The position numbers were made by a program, and so were the translations under genes. A stretch of DNA of 18,347 nt from an uncultured Pseudomonadota bacterium (GTDB taxonomy: Bacteria > Pseudomonadota > Gammaproteobacteria > Burkholderiales > Casimicrobiaceae): positions 1 through 18,347 of the forward strand of contig CALFEY010000202.1 in the NCBI GenBank assembly GCA_937958295.1, written 5' to 3'. Positions 7,122 through 14,489 of the stretch are shown one piece after another (position 1 is the stretch's first letter; each line of letters starts with the position of its first letter). Under the pieces are notes generated by a model, which saw nothing but the letters and a program-made list of their open reading frames with translations, was not told where the DNA came from and did not search any database.

Positions 7122-7784
7122 TCAGGCGGGGGTGGGCGCGGCCGCGAGGCCGTTGGCAAGGGGAACGCCGGTGAGGCGCGCGAGCTCGTCGAAGGCGAGG
7201 CCGGGAACGATGTCGATCGCGACCAGGCCCTGGGGCGTGACGTCGATCACGGCGAGATCGGTATAGATGCGGTTGACGCAGCGCAGCCCCGTGACCGGGT
7301 ACGTGCACTGCGCCACGATCTTGCTCTCGCCCTGCTTCGTGAGGTGCTCCATCATGACATAGACGCTCTTGGCGCCGATGGCGAGGTCCATCGCGCCACC
7401 CACGGCGGGAATGGCGTCCTTAGCACCCGTGTGCCAGTTGGCGAGGTCGCCCTGCGCCGATACCTGGAACGCGCCGAGGACGCAGCAGTCCAGGTGACCG
7501 CCGCGCATCATCGCGAACGAGTCGGCATGATGGAAAAACGACGCGCCAGGCAGCGTGGTGACGGGCTGCTTGCCGGCGTTGATGAGGTCGGAGTCCTCCG
7601 CGCCCGGGGCGGGTGCGGGGCCCATGCCGAGGAGGCCGTTTTCGGTGTGCAGGATCACCTCGCGATCCTTGGGCAGGTGGTTGGCCACCATCGTGGGCAG
7701 GCCGATGCCGAGGTTCACGTAGGCACCATCCTCGATGTCGCGGGCCACGCGGGCGGCCATCTCATCACGGGTAAAGCGTTTCAT
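7122..7784 (-). CDS. pcaJ: 3-oxoadipate CoA-transferase subunit B
   Basis: PcaJ is the beta subunit of succinyl-CoA:3-oxoadipate CoA-transferase, which activates beta-ketoadipate. In family I CoA-transferases this subunit carries the catalytic glutamate that forms the CoA thioester. Here it is Glu48 in HTENGLLG. Other hallmarks of the 220-residue protein are VNLGIGLPT (23-31), FFHHADSFAMMRGGH and DLANW, and the CTYPVTGLRCVNRIYTDLAV region near the C-terminus. The ATG has AAGGA about 7 nt upstream. The gene lies 18 nt after pcaI and 15 nt before pcaF, so the CoA-transferase and the thiolase are made together. Confidence 0.95.
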   Translation of the reverse strand: MKRFTRDEMAARVARDIEDGAYVNLGIGLPTMVANHLPKDREVILHTENGLLGMGPAPAPGAEDSDLINAGKQPVTTLPGASFFHHADSFAMMRGGHLDCCVLGAFQVSAQGDLANWHTGAKDAIPAVGGAMDLAIGAKSVYVMMEHLTKQGESKIVAQCTYPVTGLRCVNRIYTDLAVIDVTPQGLVAIDIVPGLAFDELARLTGVPLANGLAAAPTPA

Positions 7785-7802
7785 GTCGGGTCCTTCGGCG
7801 AA

Positions 7803-8504
7803 TCAGGCGGCGGCGCCCGGAACGGGCACGTCGCGCGCGGCGGCAGGGATCTCCACCACGCGGCGCACGTAGATGCCCGGGGTGATCACGGATTCGGGGT
7901 CGAGGTCGCCGAGGTTCACCACCTCGCGGACCTGGGCGACCGTGCACTTGGCCGCTGACGCCATGATCGGACCGAAGTTGCGCGCCGTCTTGCGATACAC
8001 GAGATTACCCCACCGGTCGCCACGCAGCGCCTTGATGAGGGCAAAGTCGGCGTAGATGGGGAGCTCGAGGACGTAGGGGCGGCCGTCGATCACGCGCGTC
8101 TCCTTGCCCTTGGCGAGCTCGGTCCCGTACCCCGTGGGCGAAAAGAAGGCGCCGATGCCGGCGCCCGCGGCCCGGATGCGTTCGGCGAGGTTGCCCTGCG
8201 GCACCAGCTCGAGCTCGATCTCGCCGGCGCGGTACAGCGCGTCGAACACGTGGGAATCGGTTTGTCGCGGAAACGAGCAGACGATCTTGCGCACGCGCCG
8301 GGCCTTGAGCAGCGCGGCAAGGCCGGTGTCGCCGTTGCCGGCATTGTTGTTGACGATGGTGAGGTCACGCGCGCCCTGGTCGATGAGGGCGTCGATGAGC
8401 TCGGCGGGCATGCCCGCCGTGCCGAAGCCGCCGATCATGACGGTGGCCCCGTCGTGGACGTCGGCGACCGCGGCGGCGGAGGAGGAAACAATCTTGTTGA
8501 CCAT
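7803..8504 (-). CDS. pcaI: 3-oxoadipate CoA-transferase subunit A
   Basis: PcaI is the alpha subunit partner of PcaJ. The 233-residue protein begins with the family's CoA-binding segment ATVMIGGFGTAGMP (20-33). It continues with VNNNAGNGDTGLAAL (51-65), FPRQTDS (78-84), the VPQGNLAERIRAAGAGIGAFFSPTGYGT block (101-128), and GDRWGNLVYRKTARNFGP. All match the pcaI/scoA family closely in order and length. I started it at the ATG 23 nt downstream of the pobA stop. The frame is open much further upstream, but that stretch is antiphase to pobA and is a shadow. No strong SD is seen before this ATG, unlike most genes of the operon, so re-initiation after pobA may be important. Confidence 0.95.
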   Translation of the reverse strand: MVNKIVSSSAAAVADVHDGATVMIGGFGTAGMPAELIDALIDQGARDLTIVNNNAGNGDTGLAALLKARRVRKIVCSFPRQTDSHVFDALYRAGEIELELVPQGNLAERIRAAGAGIGAFFSPTGYGTELAKGKETRVIDGRPYVLELPIYADFALIKALRGDRWGNLVYRKTARNFGPIMASAAKCTVAQVREVVNLGDLDPESVITPGIYVRRVVEIPAAARDVPVPGAAA

Positions 8505-8527
8505 GGGCGGTGAATCCGTGAAGTGAA

Positions 8528-9721
8528 TCAGTCGGCGAACGGCAGGCCGACGTAGTTCTCGGCGAGGCTGGCGGCGGCGGCCGGGGAGCCCGTCACGTAG
8601 CGCAGCTGCGAGCGCTGCAGGCGGTGGCCGAAGGCGTCGTCGTGGGGGAAGCGGTGGAGCATGGACGTCATCCACCAGGAAAAATGCTCCGCGCGCCACG
8701 CGCGCGCGAGGCAGTTGTGCGAATAGGCGGCAAGGCGGTCCTCGCGGCCGGTTGCGTAGAAGTCGACGAGCGCCCGCGCGAGCACGCGCACGTCGGCGAG
8801 CGCGAGGTTCATGCCCTTGGCCCCGGTGGGCGGCACGATGTGCGCGGCGTCCCCGGCGAGGAAGAGGCGCCCGCGCTGCATCGGCTCGGTGACGAAGCTG
8901 CGCATGCCGGTCACGCCCTTCTCGAGCACCGGTCCTTCGCGCAGCTGCCAGCCGCCGCCGTCCGCAAGGCGCACCCGCAATTCGTCCCAGATGCGGGCAT
9001 CGGGCCATTGCGCGAGGTCCTCGTCGGGGGGGACCTGCAAGTACAGCCGGGTGATCTCCGGCGAGCGCATGCTGTACAGGGCGAACCCGCGCTCGTGATA
9101 GGCGTAGATCAACTCGTCGTGGGTGGGCGCCGCCTTGGCGAGGATGCCGAGCCAGGCGAATGGATACGCGCGCTCGAACACCTCGATGTGGGGCGCCATC
9201 GCCTGGCGCGACACGCCGTGGAAGCCGTCGCATCCGGCGATGAAGTCGCAGTCGAGCGTGCGGCGCTGGCCATCCTGCACGTAGCGGATCGAGGGCCGCG
9301 GACCCTCGTAGTCGACGGGGACCGCATCCCGCACCTCGAAGGCGAGGGCGCCTCCGGCCGCGAGCCGCAAGGCGATGAGGTCCTTGACCACTTCCTGCTG
9401 CCCGTACACCACGATGGCGCGCCCTCCGGTCAGCGCCGGGAAGTCGATGCGATGGCCCTCGCCGTCGAAGCGCAGCTCGATGCCGCGGTGGACGAGGCCC
9501 TCGCGGTCCAGGCGTTCGCCAGCGCCGCACTCGCGCAACAGATCGACGGAGCCTTGCTCGAGCACACCCGCTCGCACCCGGTGCTCGACGTAGGCGCGGT
9601 CGCGCGTCTCGAGGACGACCGAATCGATGCCGGCTCGCGCCAAAAGATGCGACAGCAACAGGCCGGCGGGGCCGGCGCCGAGGATGCCCACCTGCGTGCG
9701 GGACTGCATGACCCCCGTCAT
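8528..9721 (-). CDS. pobA: 4-hydroxybenzoate 3-monooxygenase
   Basis: PobA is the FAD- and NADPH-dependent hydroxylase that turns 4-hydroxybenzoate into protocatechuate, the substrate of PcaHG. The 397-residue protein has the FAD dinucleotide motif GAGPAG (15-20), RVRAGVLEQG (48-57), the DG motif region IAGCDGFHG, and the long C-terminal block LFLAGDAAHIVPPTGAKG. It ends in ENYVGLPF, whose Tyr corresponds to Tyr385 of the Pseudomonas enzyme. The substrate-binding region IYAYHERGFALYSMRS keeps the Tyr201, Ser212 and Arg214 equivalents. The ATG chosen overlaps the livF TGA by 4 nt (ATGA) and has GAGGAAG about 8 nt upstream. A second ATG four codons later would give 393 residues, nearer the usual 394, and cannot be excluded. 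Confidence 0.96.
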   Translation of the reverse strand: MTGVMQSRTQVGILGAGPAGLLLSHLLARAGIDSVVLETRDRAYVEHRVRAGVLEQGSVDLLRECGAGERLDREGLVHRGIELRFDGEGHRIDFPALTGGRAIVVYGQQEVVKDLIALRLAAGGALAFEVRDAVPVDYEGPRPSIRYVQDGQRRTLDCDFIAGCDGFHGVSRQAMAPHIEVFERAYPFAWLGILAKAAPTHDELIYAYHERGFALYSMRSPEITRLYLQVPPDEDLAQWPDARIWDELRVRLADGGGWQLREGPVLEKGVTGMRSFVTEPMQRGRLFLAGDAAHIVPPTGAKGMNLALADVRVLARALVDFYATGREDRLAAYSHNCLARAWRAEHFSWWMTSMLHRFPHDDAFGHRLQRSQLRYVTGSPAAAASLAENYVGLPFAD

Positions 9722-10494
9722 GCCGCGCTCTTCCTCGCATGTCCACCGAGGAAGAGCCGGTTGAGGTCGGGCTCCTGCAGGAGCACGGAGGCGGGGCGAT
9801 CAAGCGCGAGCCGGCCCATCTCGAGCACGAGCGCGCGGTCGGAGAACTTGAGGGCGGTGCGCACGTTCTGCTCGACCATGAGCACCGTCACGCCGCTGTC
9901 GGCCAGCTGGCGCAGGAGCGACATCACGTCCTGCACCAGCTTGGGGGAGAGCCCGATCGAGGGCTCGTCGATCAGCAGCACGCGCGGCCGCAGCAGCAGC
10001 GCGCGGCCCACCTCGAGCTGCTTCTGCTCGCCGCCCGACATCGTGGAGGCCTGGTTGTCGATGCGCTCGCGGATGCGCGGGAAGCGCGCGAGCACCTCCT
10101 CGATGCGTCCGGGCAACTCCGCCCGCGGCAGTGTGATGCCGCCGAGCTCGAGGTTGTGTCGTACCGACAGCGACGGGAAGAGGTTGCGTCCCTGCGGCAC
10201 GAAGGCGATGCCGCGGGCGAGGAGCTCGCGCTGCGTGGCGCCGTTGATCACGTGGCCCTCGAAGCGCACCTCGCCGGAGCGCGGCGTGAGGAGGCCGAAG
10301 AGCGTCTTCAGCACGGTGGACTTGCCGGCGCCGTTGGGACCGATCAGCAACGTGATCTCGCCGCGGCGCACGTCCAGGGTGGTCTCGTTCAGGATCGTGA
10401 GGCTCGGCGTATAGCCTGCGACCACGCGGTCGAACTCGATGATCCTGGGCGGCAAGGCCGCAGCATGCTCGGGCGCTGCCGCGTCAGTTGCCAA
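9718..10494 (-). CDS. livF: Branched-chain amino acid-type ABC transporter ATPase (LivF-like)
   Basis: The second ATPase of a LivKHMGF-type importer, 258 residues. Walker A is GPNGAGKST (52-60), the signature is MSGGEQKQLEVGRALL, Walker B is VLLIDEPSIGLSP, and the switch region reads MVEQNV with Gln in place of the usual His, as is common in LivF. The start appears to be TTG: no in-frame ATG lies upstream of the core domain, and a strong GGAGG sits 6 nt before this TTG. It overlaps the 3' end of livG by 11 nt. An N-terminal extension of about 15 residues before the usual 'RIIEFDRVVAGY' start is a little longer than normal, and a second TTG 13 codons later is an alternative. The substrate is probably an aromatic acid, judged by operon context. 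Confidence 0.92.
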   Translation of the reverse strand: MATDAAAPEHAAALPPRIIEFDRVVAGYTPSLTILNETTLDVRRGEITLLIGPNGAGKSTVLKTLFGLLTPRSGEVRFEGHVINGATQRELLARGIAFVPQGRNLFPSLSVRHNLELGGITLPRAELPGRIEEVLARFPRIRERIDNQASTMSGGEQKQLEVGRALLLRPRVLLIDEPSIGLSPKLVQDVMSLLRQLADSGVTVLMVEQNVRTALKFSDRALVLEMGRLALDRPASVLLQEPDLNRLFLGGHARKSAA

Positions 10495-11239
10495 GATAGG
10501 CCTCCAGCACCTGCCGGTTCGACTGCACGGCCGCAGGCGGACCCTCCGCCAGGACCTTGCCTTCCACCATGCAGATCACGTGCGGGCACAGCCGCATGAT
10601 GAAGTCCATGTTGTGCTCGATCACCACGAAGCTGCCGCCCTGCTCGCGATTGAGCGTCACGAGAAGCTCGCGGAGCTCTTCGACGAGGCTCGGGTTCACG
10701 CCTGCGCATGGCTCGTCGAGCAGCACGAGCTGCGGCTTGCGCATGAAGGCCATGGCGATATCGATGAGCTTCTGTTGGCCGTAGGACAGCGTGCCGGCCT
10801 CGAGGTGCGCCACGTGCTGCAGGCGGAAGAGCGCGATCATGCGCTCGGCCTCCTCACCCAGCCCCGCATCGGGAGGCGCGAACAGGCGGGAGGCGATCGA
10901 TCCGCGAAATTCCTGTGCGGCAGCGATGAGGTTGTCGCGCACGGACAGCTTGCCGAACACCTGCAGGGTTTGGAACGTGCGACCCACGCCGCGGCGGGAG
11001 AGTTCGAGCGGTGACATGCCCGTGATGTCCTCCCCGCGAAGGGCCACGTGGCCCGAGGTGGGCTTGATCTGGCCCAGGATGCTGTTGAAAAGCGTGGTCT
11101 TGCCCGAGCCGTTGGGCCCGATCACGCCGACGATCTCGCCGGGCGACACGCGGAAGCTCACGCCGTCCACGGCCTTGATCGCGCCGTAAGCCTTGCGCAC
11201 GTCGTTGACCTCGAGGAAGGGCTCGCCCGCGCGGCTCAC
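10484..11239 (-). CDS. livG: Branched-chain amino acid-type ABC transporter ATPase (LivG-like)
   Basis: The first ATPase of the importer, 251 residues. It has Walker A GPNGSGKTT (41-49), the LivG-type helix SRRGVGRTFQTLQVF (81-95), signature LSYGQQK (151-157), Walker B LVLLDEPCAGVNP (171-183), and the H-loop His209 (VVIEHNMDF). The C-terminal GKVLAEGPPAAVQSNRQVLEAYLG is characteristic of LivG. The start is a GTG that overlaps the livM stop by 4 nt (GTGA), with GGGGAG 6 nt upstream. The frame is open far into livM, but that is not coding. The last 11 nt overlap livF. It should pair with LivF on the cytoplasmic face of the LivH/LivM channel. Confidence 0.95.
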   Translation of the reverse strand: MSRAGEPFLEVNDVRKAYGAIKAVDGVSFRVSPGEIVGVIGPNGSGKTTLFNSILGQIKPTSGHVALRGEDITGMSPLELSRRGVGRTFQTLQVFGKLSVRDNLIAAAQEFRGSIASRLFAPPDAGLGEEAERMIALFRLQHVAHLEAGTLSYGQQKLIDIAMAFMRKPQLVLLDEPCAGVNPSLVEELRELLVTLNREQGGSFVVIEHNMDFIMRLCPHVICMVEGKVLAEGPPAAVQSNRQVLEAYLGN

Positions 11240-12201
11240 TTCCGGCTCCCCGGCGGCTTCCTGAAGCGGTCGGCGATGGACAGGATCCCGCCCGGCAGCC
11301 ACACCATGAGTGCCACCACCGCCACGCCGAAGAAGACGAGGTACCACTTCTGCATGAACTTGAGCGCTTCGAGGTTGGACGAGCGCAGCACTTCCGGGAG
11401 CAGGATGATGATGATCGTGCCCAGCACCGGTCCGAAGAAGCGTCCCGAGCCGCCCACGATCACGGCGAGCAGCATCATCAGCGAAGTGGAGAAATGAAAC
11501 GGTCCCGGCTCGATGAACTCCACGAGCGAGGCGTAGTAGACGCCGCCGATGCCTGCGCACGCGGCGCCGATGGCAAAGGCCAGCAGCGTGTAGGCGGTGA
11601 TGTTCACGCCCAGGCTCTCGGCGCGGATCGGATTGTCGCGCAGGGCCGCGAAGGCGCGTCCCCATGGCGAGCGCAAGAGCCACCAAAGCACAAGGGCGAG
11701 CACCACGAGCGAGGCGAGCGTGAAGTAGAAGAACGCGACGTGGCCATTGGTGGATACCCCGAGGATGGTAGGCCGCGGGATGCCGGAGATGCCGAAAGTG
11801 CCACCGGTGATCTTCTCCTCGTTGCGCATGATGAGGAACACGAGCACGTTGAAGCCCAGCGTGGCGAAGGCCAGGTAGTGATGCTGCACGCGCAGGGCGG
11901 GGAAGCCCAGGGCGAGCCCCACGCAGAAGCAGGCCACCGCGGCCACCGGCAGCACCACCAGGAACGGCCATCCCGCCTTGAGCGCGAGCGCCGCGATGTA
12001 GGCGCCGATGCCGAAGAACGCCGCCTGGCCGAGCGACATCTGGCCGGCATAGCCCACGGTGAGATTGAGGCCGAACGTGGCCATGAGGTACACGCTGCAC
12101 AGCGTGAGGAGATAGACATCGCTGCGCTTCATGTACAGCGCGGCAATGGCGAGCGCGACGAGCACCGCCACGAGGAGCACTGGGCGTAGCGCGCGGTTCA
12201 T
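11236..12201 (-). CDS. livM: Branched-chain amino acid-type ABC transporter permease (LivM-like)
   Basis: A 321-residue integral membrane protein with roughly nine hydrophobic segments. It has the LivM hallmarks GLNLTVGYAGQMSLGQAAFF (44-63), FPALRVQHHYLAFATLGFN (100-118), EEKITGGTFGISG (128-140) and, near residue 260, the loop with GGSGRFFGPVLG. LivM forms the inner-membrane pore with LivH. The ATG overlaps the livH TGA by 4 nt (ATGA), and the stop overlaps the GTG of livG by 4 nt, so livH, livM and livG form a tightly coupled translation unit. Orientation and order (H, M, G, F) are the standard ones for this transporter class. Confidence 0.95.
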   Translation of the reverse strand: MNRALRPVLLVAVLVALAIAALYMKRSDVYLLTLCSVYLMATFGLNLTVGYAGQMSLGQAAFFGIGAYIAALALKAGWPFLVVLPVAAVACFCVGLALGFPALRVQHHYLAFATLGFNVLVFLIMRNEEKITGGTFGISGIPRPTILGVSTNGHVAFFYFTLASLVVLALVLWWLLRSPWGRAFAALRDNPIRAESLGVNITAYTLLAFAIGAACAGIGGVYYASLVEFIEPGPFHFSTSLMMLLAVIVGGSGRFFGPVLGTIIIILLPEVLRSSNLEALKFMQKWYLVFFGVAVVALMVWLPGGILSIADRFRKPPGSRK

Positions 12202-13073
12202 ACCTTGCGCTCCTCGGATTTGCCGAGCAGCCCTTCCGGGCGGAACAGGATCACGAGAAGGAAGAGCACGAGCGCCACGCCTTCCTTGTAGGCCGGCGAG
12301 ATATAGAACCCCACGAGATTTTCGAGGACGCCGATCAGCACGCCGCCGAGCAGGGCGCCGCGCGTCTGGTTGAAGCCACCGATGATCGCGGCGAAGAAGG
12401 CCTTCTGTCCGATGGAATCGCCCATGTCGAACTTGGCGAGGTACGTGGGCGTGATGAGGAGCGCGGCCACCGCGGCAAGGAGCGCGTTGATCAGGAAGAC
12501 GTACAGCACCATGCGCCGCACGTCGATGCCGAGCACACGCGCGGCCTCGGTGTTCTGCGCCACCGCCTGCATCGCCCGGCCCGTGACCGTGCGGTTGAGG
12601 AAGGCCTGCAGGCCCACCACGATCGCGCCCGCGAGCAGGAGCGTGCCGATGTCCGCAAACGATACGTTGATCCCGGCGATCGACAGCTGTCCCGCCGGGA
12701 ACGGGCTGGCGAACGGATGCGCCTCCGCGCTGTAGCCTGCGCGGATGGTCGATTTGACGGCGATCGACAGGCCGAGCGTGGCGATCACCAGCGGAATCAC
12801 GCCGTGCTTGATCAGCGGGTCGACGATGGCGACCTTGAAGCCGTAGCCCAGCACCAGCATCGACATCGCGCAACTGAGGATGAAGGCCAGCCACAGCGGT
12901 GCGCCCATCGCGATCCAGAAGAGCATCGCGAAAGCCGGGAGCATCACGAATTCGCCCTGCGCGAAGTTGATCACGCCTGCCGCCTGCCACAGGAGCGTGA
13001 AGCCGAGCGCCGCGAGCGCGTAGATCGCGCCTGTCGCGGTGCCGGAGACGATCAGCTGGACGAAGTCACCCAT
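12198..13073 (-). CDS. livH: Branched-chain amino acid-type ABC transporter permease (LivH-like)
   Basis: A 291-residue membrane protein with about eight hydrophobic segments. The LivH signature AAGVINFAQGEF (31-42) follows the first segment. The cytoplasmic loop RAMQAVAQNTEAARVLGIDV, which contacts the ATPase in this family, lies around 166-185. It is followed by FFAAIIGGFNQTRGALLGG and the C-terminal LFRPEGLLGK. The ATG is at the normal family position, but I see no purine-rich SD before it. The 115-nt stretch upstream instead contains inverted repeats (separate entry), so translation of livH may be weaker than that of livK or depend on RNA structure. Confidence 0.95.
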   Translation of the reverse strand: MGDFVQLIVSGTATGAIYALAALGFTLLWQAAGVINFAQGEFVMLPAFAMLFWIAMGAPLWLAFILSCAMSMLVLGYGFKVAIVDPLIKHGVIPLVIATLGLSIAVKSTIRAGYSAEAHPFASPFPAGQLSIAGINVSFADIGTLLLAGAIVVGLQAFLNRTVTGRAMQAVAQNTEAARVLGIDVRRMVLYVFLINALLAAVAALLITPTYLAKFDMGDSIGQKAFFAAIIGGFNQTRGALLGGVLIGVLENLVGFYISPAYKEGVALVLFLLVILFRPEGLLGKSEERKV

Positions 13074-13101
13074 GACGGGGCTTGGCCGGAGGAAGCGCCG
13101 G

Positions 13102-13166
13102 CCCTGCCGCCGGACGTCCGGAACGCGCGTGGTGCGTCACGTTCCGGGTTCGCGGTCGCGGCAGGG
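13102..13166 (-). promoter_or_regulatory. Nested inverted repeats between livK and livH
   Basis: The only sizeable gap inside the leftward operon (115 nt) contains a 9-bp inverted pair, CCCTGCCGC at 13102-13110 with GCGGCAGGG at 13158-13166. Inside it is an 8-bp pair, CCGGAACG at 13118-13125 with CGTTCCGG at 13140-13147. A 12-bp palindrome CCGGACGTCCGG (13110-13121) offers an alternative fold. Position after the binding-protein gene and before the permease gene suggests mRNA stabilisation or partial termination, giving more LivK than LivH. There is no T-tract, so full termination is unlikely. The function is inferred. Confidence 0.5.
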
Positions 13167-13188
13167 GCGGCGTCGTTGGGCTACGCAG

Positions 13189-14340
13189 TTACTTCGCGCC
13201 GGCGGGCGGCAGCGTGTCGGTCACGACCTGCTTGCCGTTCACCACCTTGACGAGGAAGCTCTCGCGGTCGAGGTCGCCCTTGTCGTCGAACGAGACATCG
13301 AGCAGCACGCCCGGATAGTCCTTGACCAGGATCTTGGCGCCGTGCAGCGCCTTGGCGAACGCCTTGCTGTCGAAGTTCTTGTTCTTCTCGGTGATCGCCT
13401 TCACGATATAGGCGGCGCTGTAGCCCTTCATGCCGTTGTGGTCGCTCTTGTACTTGTATTCCTTCTGGAACTTATCGTCGAAAGCCTTGATCGCGGGCTG
13501 CGGCGCGTCGGCCGTGAGGCCCACGTGCGCGGTGGCGCCGTTGGCGGCGTCGCCGGCGAGCTCGATCACCTTCTGGCCGGTGAGCGTGGTCTCGCCGATG
13601 ATCGGCTTGTCGTAGCCCTGCTTCTTAAGCTCGCGCAGCGCGCGCGCCGACTCTTCCTCGTTGGTGTACACGAACACGGCGTCGGCGTTGGATTGCTTCG
13701 CCTTGAGTACCGCGCCGGAGAAGTCGACCTGTCCCGGGTCGGTGGAAATGTCCGCGGCCACCTTGAGTCCCTGCGCCTCAAGAGCCTTGGTGATGGAGTC
13801 ACGGCCGCCCTTGCCGAAGTCGTTGTTCACCCAGATGAGCGCGACCGACTTGGCCTTGATGTTGTCCTTGAGGTACTTGGCCACCTTGGGCATGGCGGTG
13901 TCCTGCGTGAACGACGTGCGGAACACGTAGGGATTGCCTTTCTGCGTGATGCTCGCCGCCTCGCCGCCCGTGAAGTTGGGCACCTCGGCGCGCCGGCTCT
14001 CCTCCATCGACACGATGATGGAGCCCGAGAACACCGGGCCCATGATCACGTAGGCCTTGTCGTCGAGGGCCTTTTGCGTCAGCGCCTTGGCGATGCCGGG
14101 ATTGCTTTGCGTGTCCGCCGAGATCACGTCGATCTTGCGGCCCAGGATGCCCCCGGCGGCGTTGATTTCCTTGAAGGCGAGCTTCAAGCCATTGTCGAAG
14201 TTGGTGCCGGCGGTGGCGCCGCCTCCCGAGAGCTCGACGATGCTGTAGATCTTGACCGGCGCCTGCGCTTGCGCGTGCGCCACGGTGAACGGCACGGCGA
14301 GCGCCATGACGGCGGCAGCGGTCCGGAGAATGCTTGGCAT
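13189..14340 (-). CDS. livK: ABC transporter periplasmic substrate-binding protein (LivK-like)
   Basis: A 383-residue type I periplasmic binding protein (Peripla_BP_6 family). The N-terminus is a signal peptide (basic start, hydrophobic core about 8-20, AHA then Gln, likely cleaved after residue 23). The mature part starts PVKIYSIVELSGGGATAG and includes FDNGLKLAFKEINAAGGILGRKI, typical of the first lobe, and YVIMGPVFSGSIIVSMEE, where ligand-contacting Ser residues usually lie. The ATG has an excellent AAGGAGG 7 nt upstream. It is the first gene of the operon, downstream of the PcaR-type boxes. Because pobA and the pca genes follow, its ligand is more likely 4-hydroxybenzoate, protocatechuate or a related acid than leucine. 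This is inference, with the S. meliloti PcaMNVWX protocatechuate transporter as precedent. Confidence 0.93.
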   Translation of the reverse strand: MPSILRTAAAVMALAVPFTVAHAQAQAPVKIYSIVELSGGGATAGTNFDNGLKLAFKEINAAGGILGRKIDVISADTQSNPGIAKALTQKALDDKAYVIMGPVFSGSIIVSMEESRRAEVPNFTGGEAASITQKGNPYVFRTSFTQDTAMPKVAKYLKDNIKAKSVALIWVNNDFGKGGRDSITKALEAQGLKVAADISTDPGQVDFSGAVLKAKQSNADAVFVYTNEEESARALRELKKQGYDKPIIGETTLTGQKVIELAGDAANGATAHVGLTADAPQPAIKAFDDKFQKEYKYKSDHNGMKGYSAAYIVKAITEKNKNFDSKAFAKALHGAKILVKDYPGVLLDVSFDDKGDLDRESFLVKVVNGKQVVTDTLPPAGAK

Positions 14341-14347
14341 TGCGGTT

Positions 14348-14354
14348 CCTCCTT
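14348..14354 (-). promoter_or_regulatory. Strong ribosome binding site of livK
   Basis: Read leftwards this is AAGGAGG, 7 nt from the livK ATG. It fixes the start of the first gene of the operon and suggests high expression of the binding protein. Confidence 0.8.
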
Positions 14355-14415
14355 GGTGGAATTCGCGGGTGCGCGTCCTGTCCGGTGCCGGCGCCGTGGA
14401 AGGCGGCGGCGGGAT

Positions 14416-14427
14416 GCGTTGCAACGC
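14416..14427. repeat. 12-bp palindrome in the livK leader
   Basis: GCGTTGCAACGC is a perfect palindrome about 75 nt upstream of the livK ATG and about 100 nt downstream of the proposed leftward -10. It could be an operator for a dimeric regulator or a short RNA hairpin. No regulator can be named from the sequence. Confidence 0.35.
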
Positions 14428-14489
14428 TGTTGTTGTTCCCGGACTGGCGCGCCCTCGCAGCTTTGTGCGGCAACGGCGCGTCCCAAGCG

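Noticed and set aside
8624..10414. A 596-codon open frame on the + strand opposite pobA and livF
   Set aside because: The opposite strand encodes clear PobA and LivF with all motifs. The antisense translation has no recognisable domain.
13110..13121. The 12-bp palindrome CCGGACGTCCGG as an operator
   Set aside because: It lies inside the operon and is not near a promoter. It is GC-rich and more simply part of the local RNA structure, so I mention it only there.
13189..14340. LivK as a true leucine/isoleucine/valine binding protein
   Set aside because: The family name is kept, but the operon context with pobA and pca genes and a PcaR-type promoter makes an aromatic ligand more likely. The sequence alone cannot decide.
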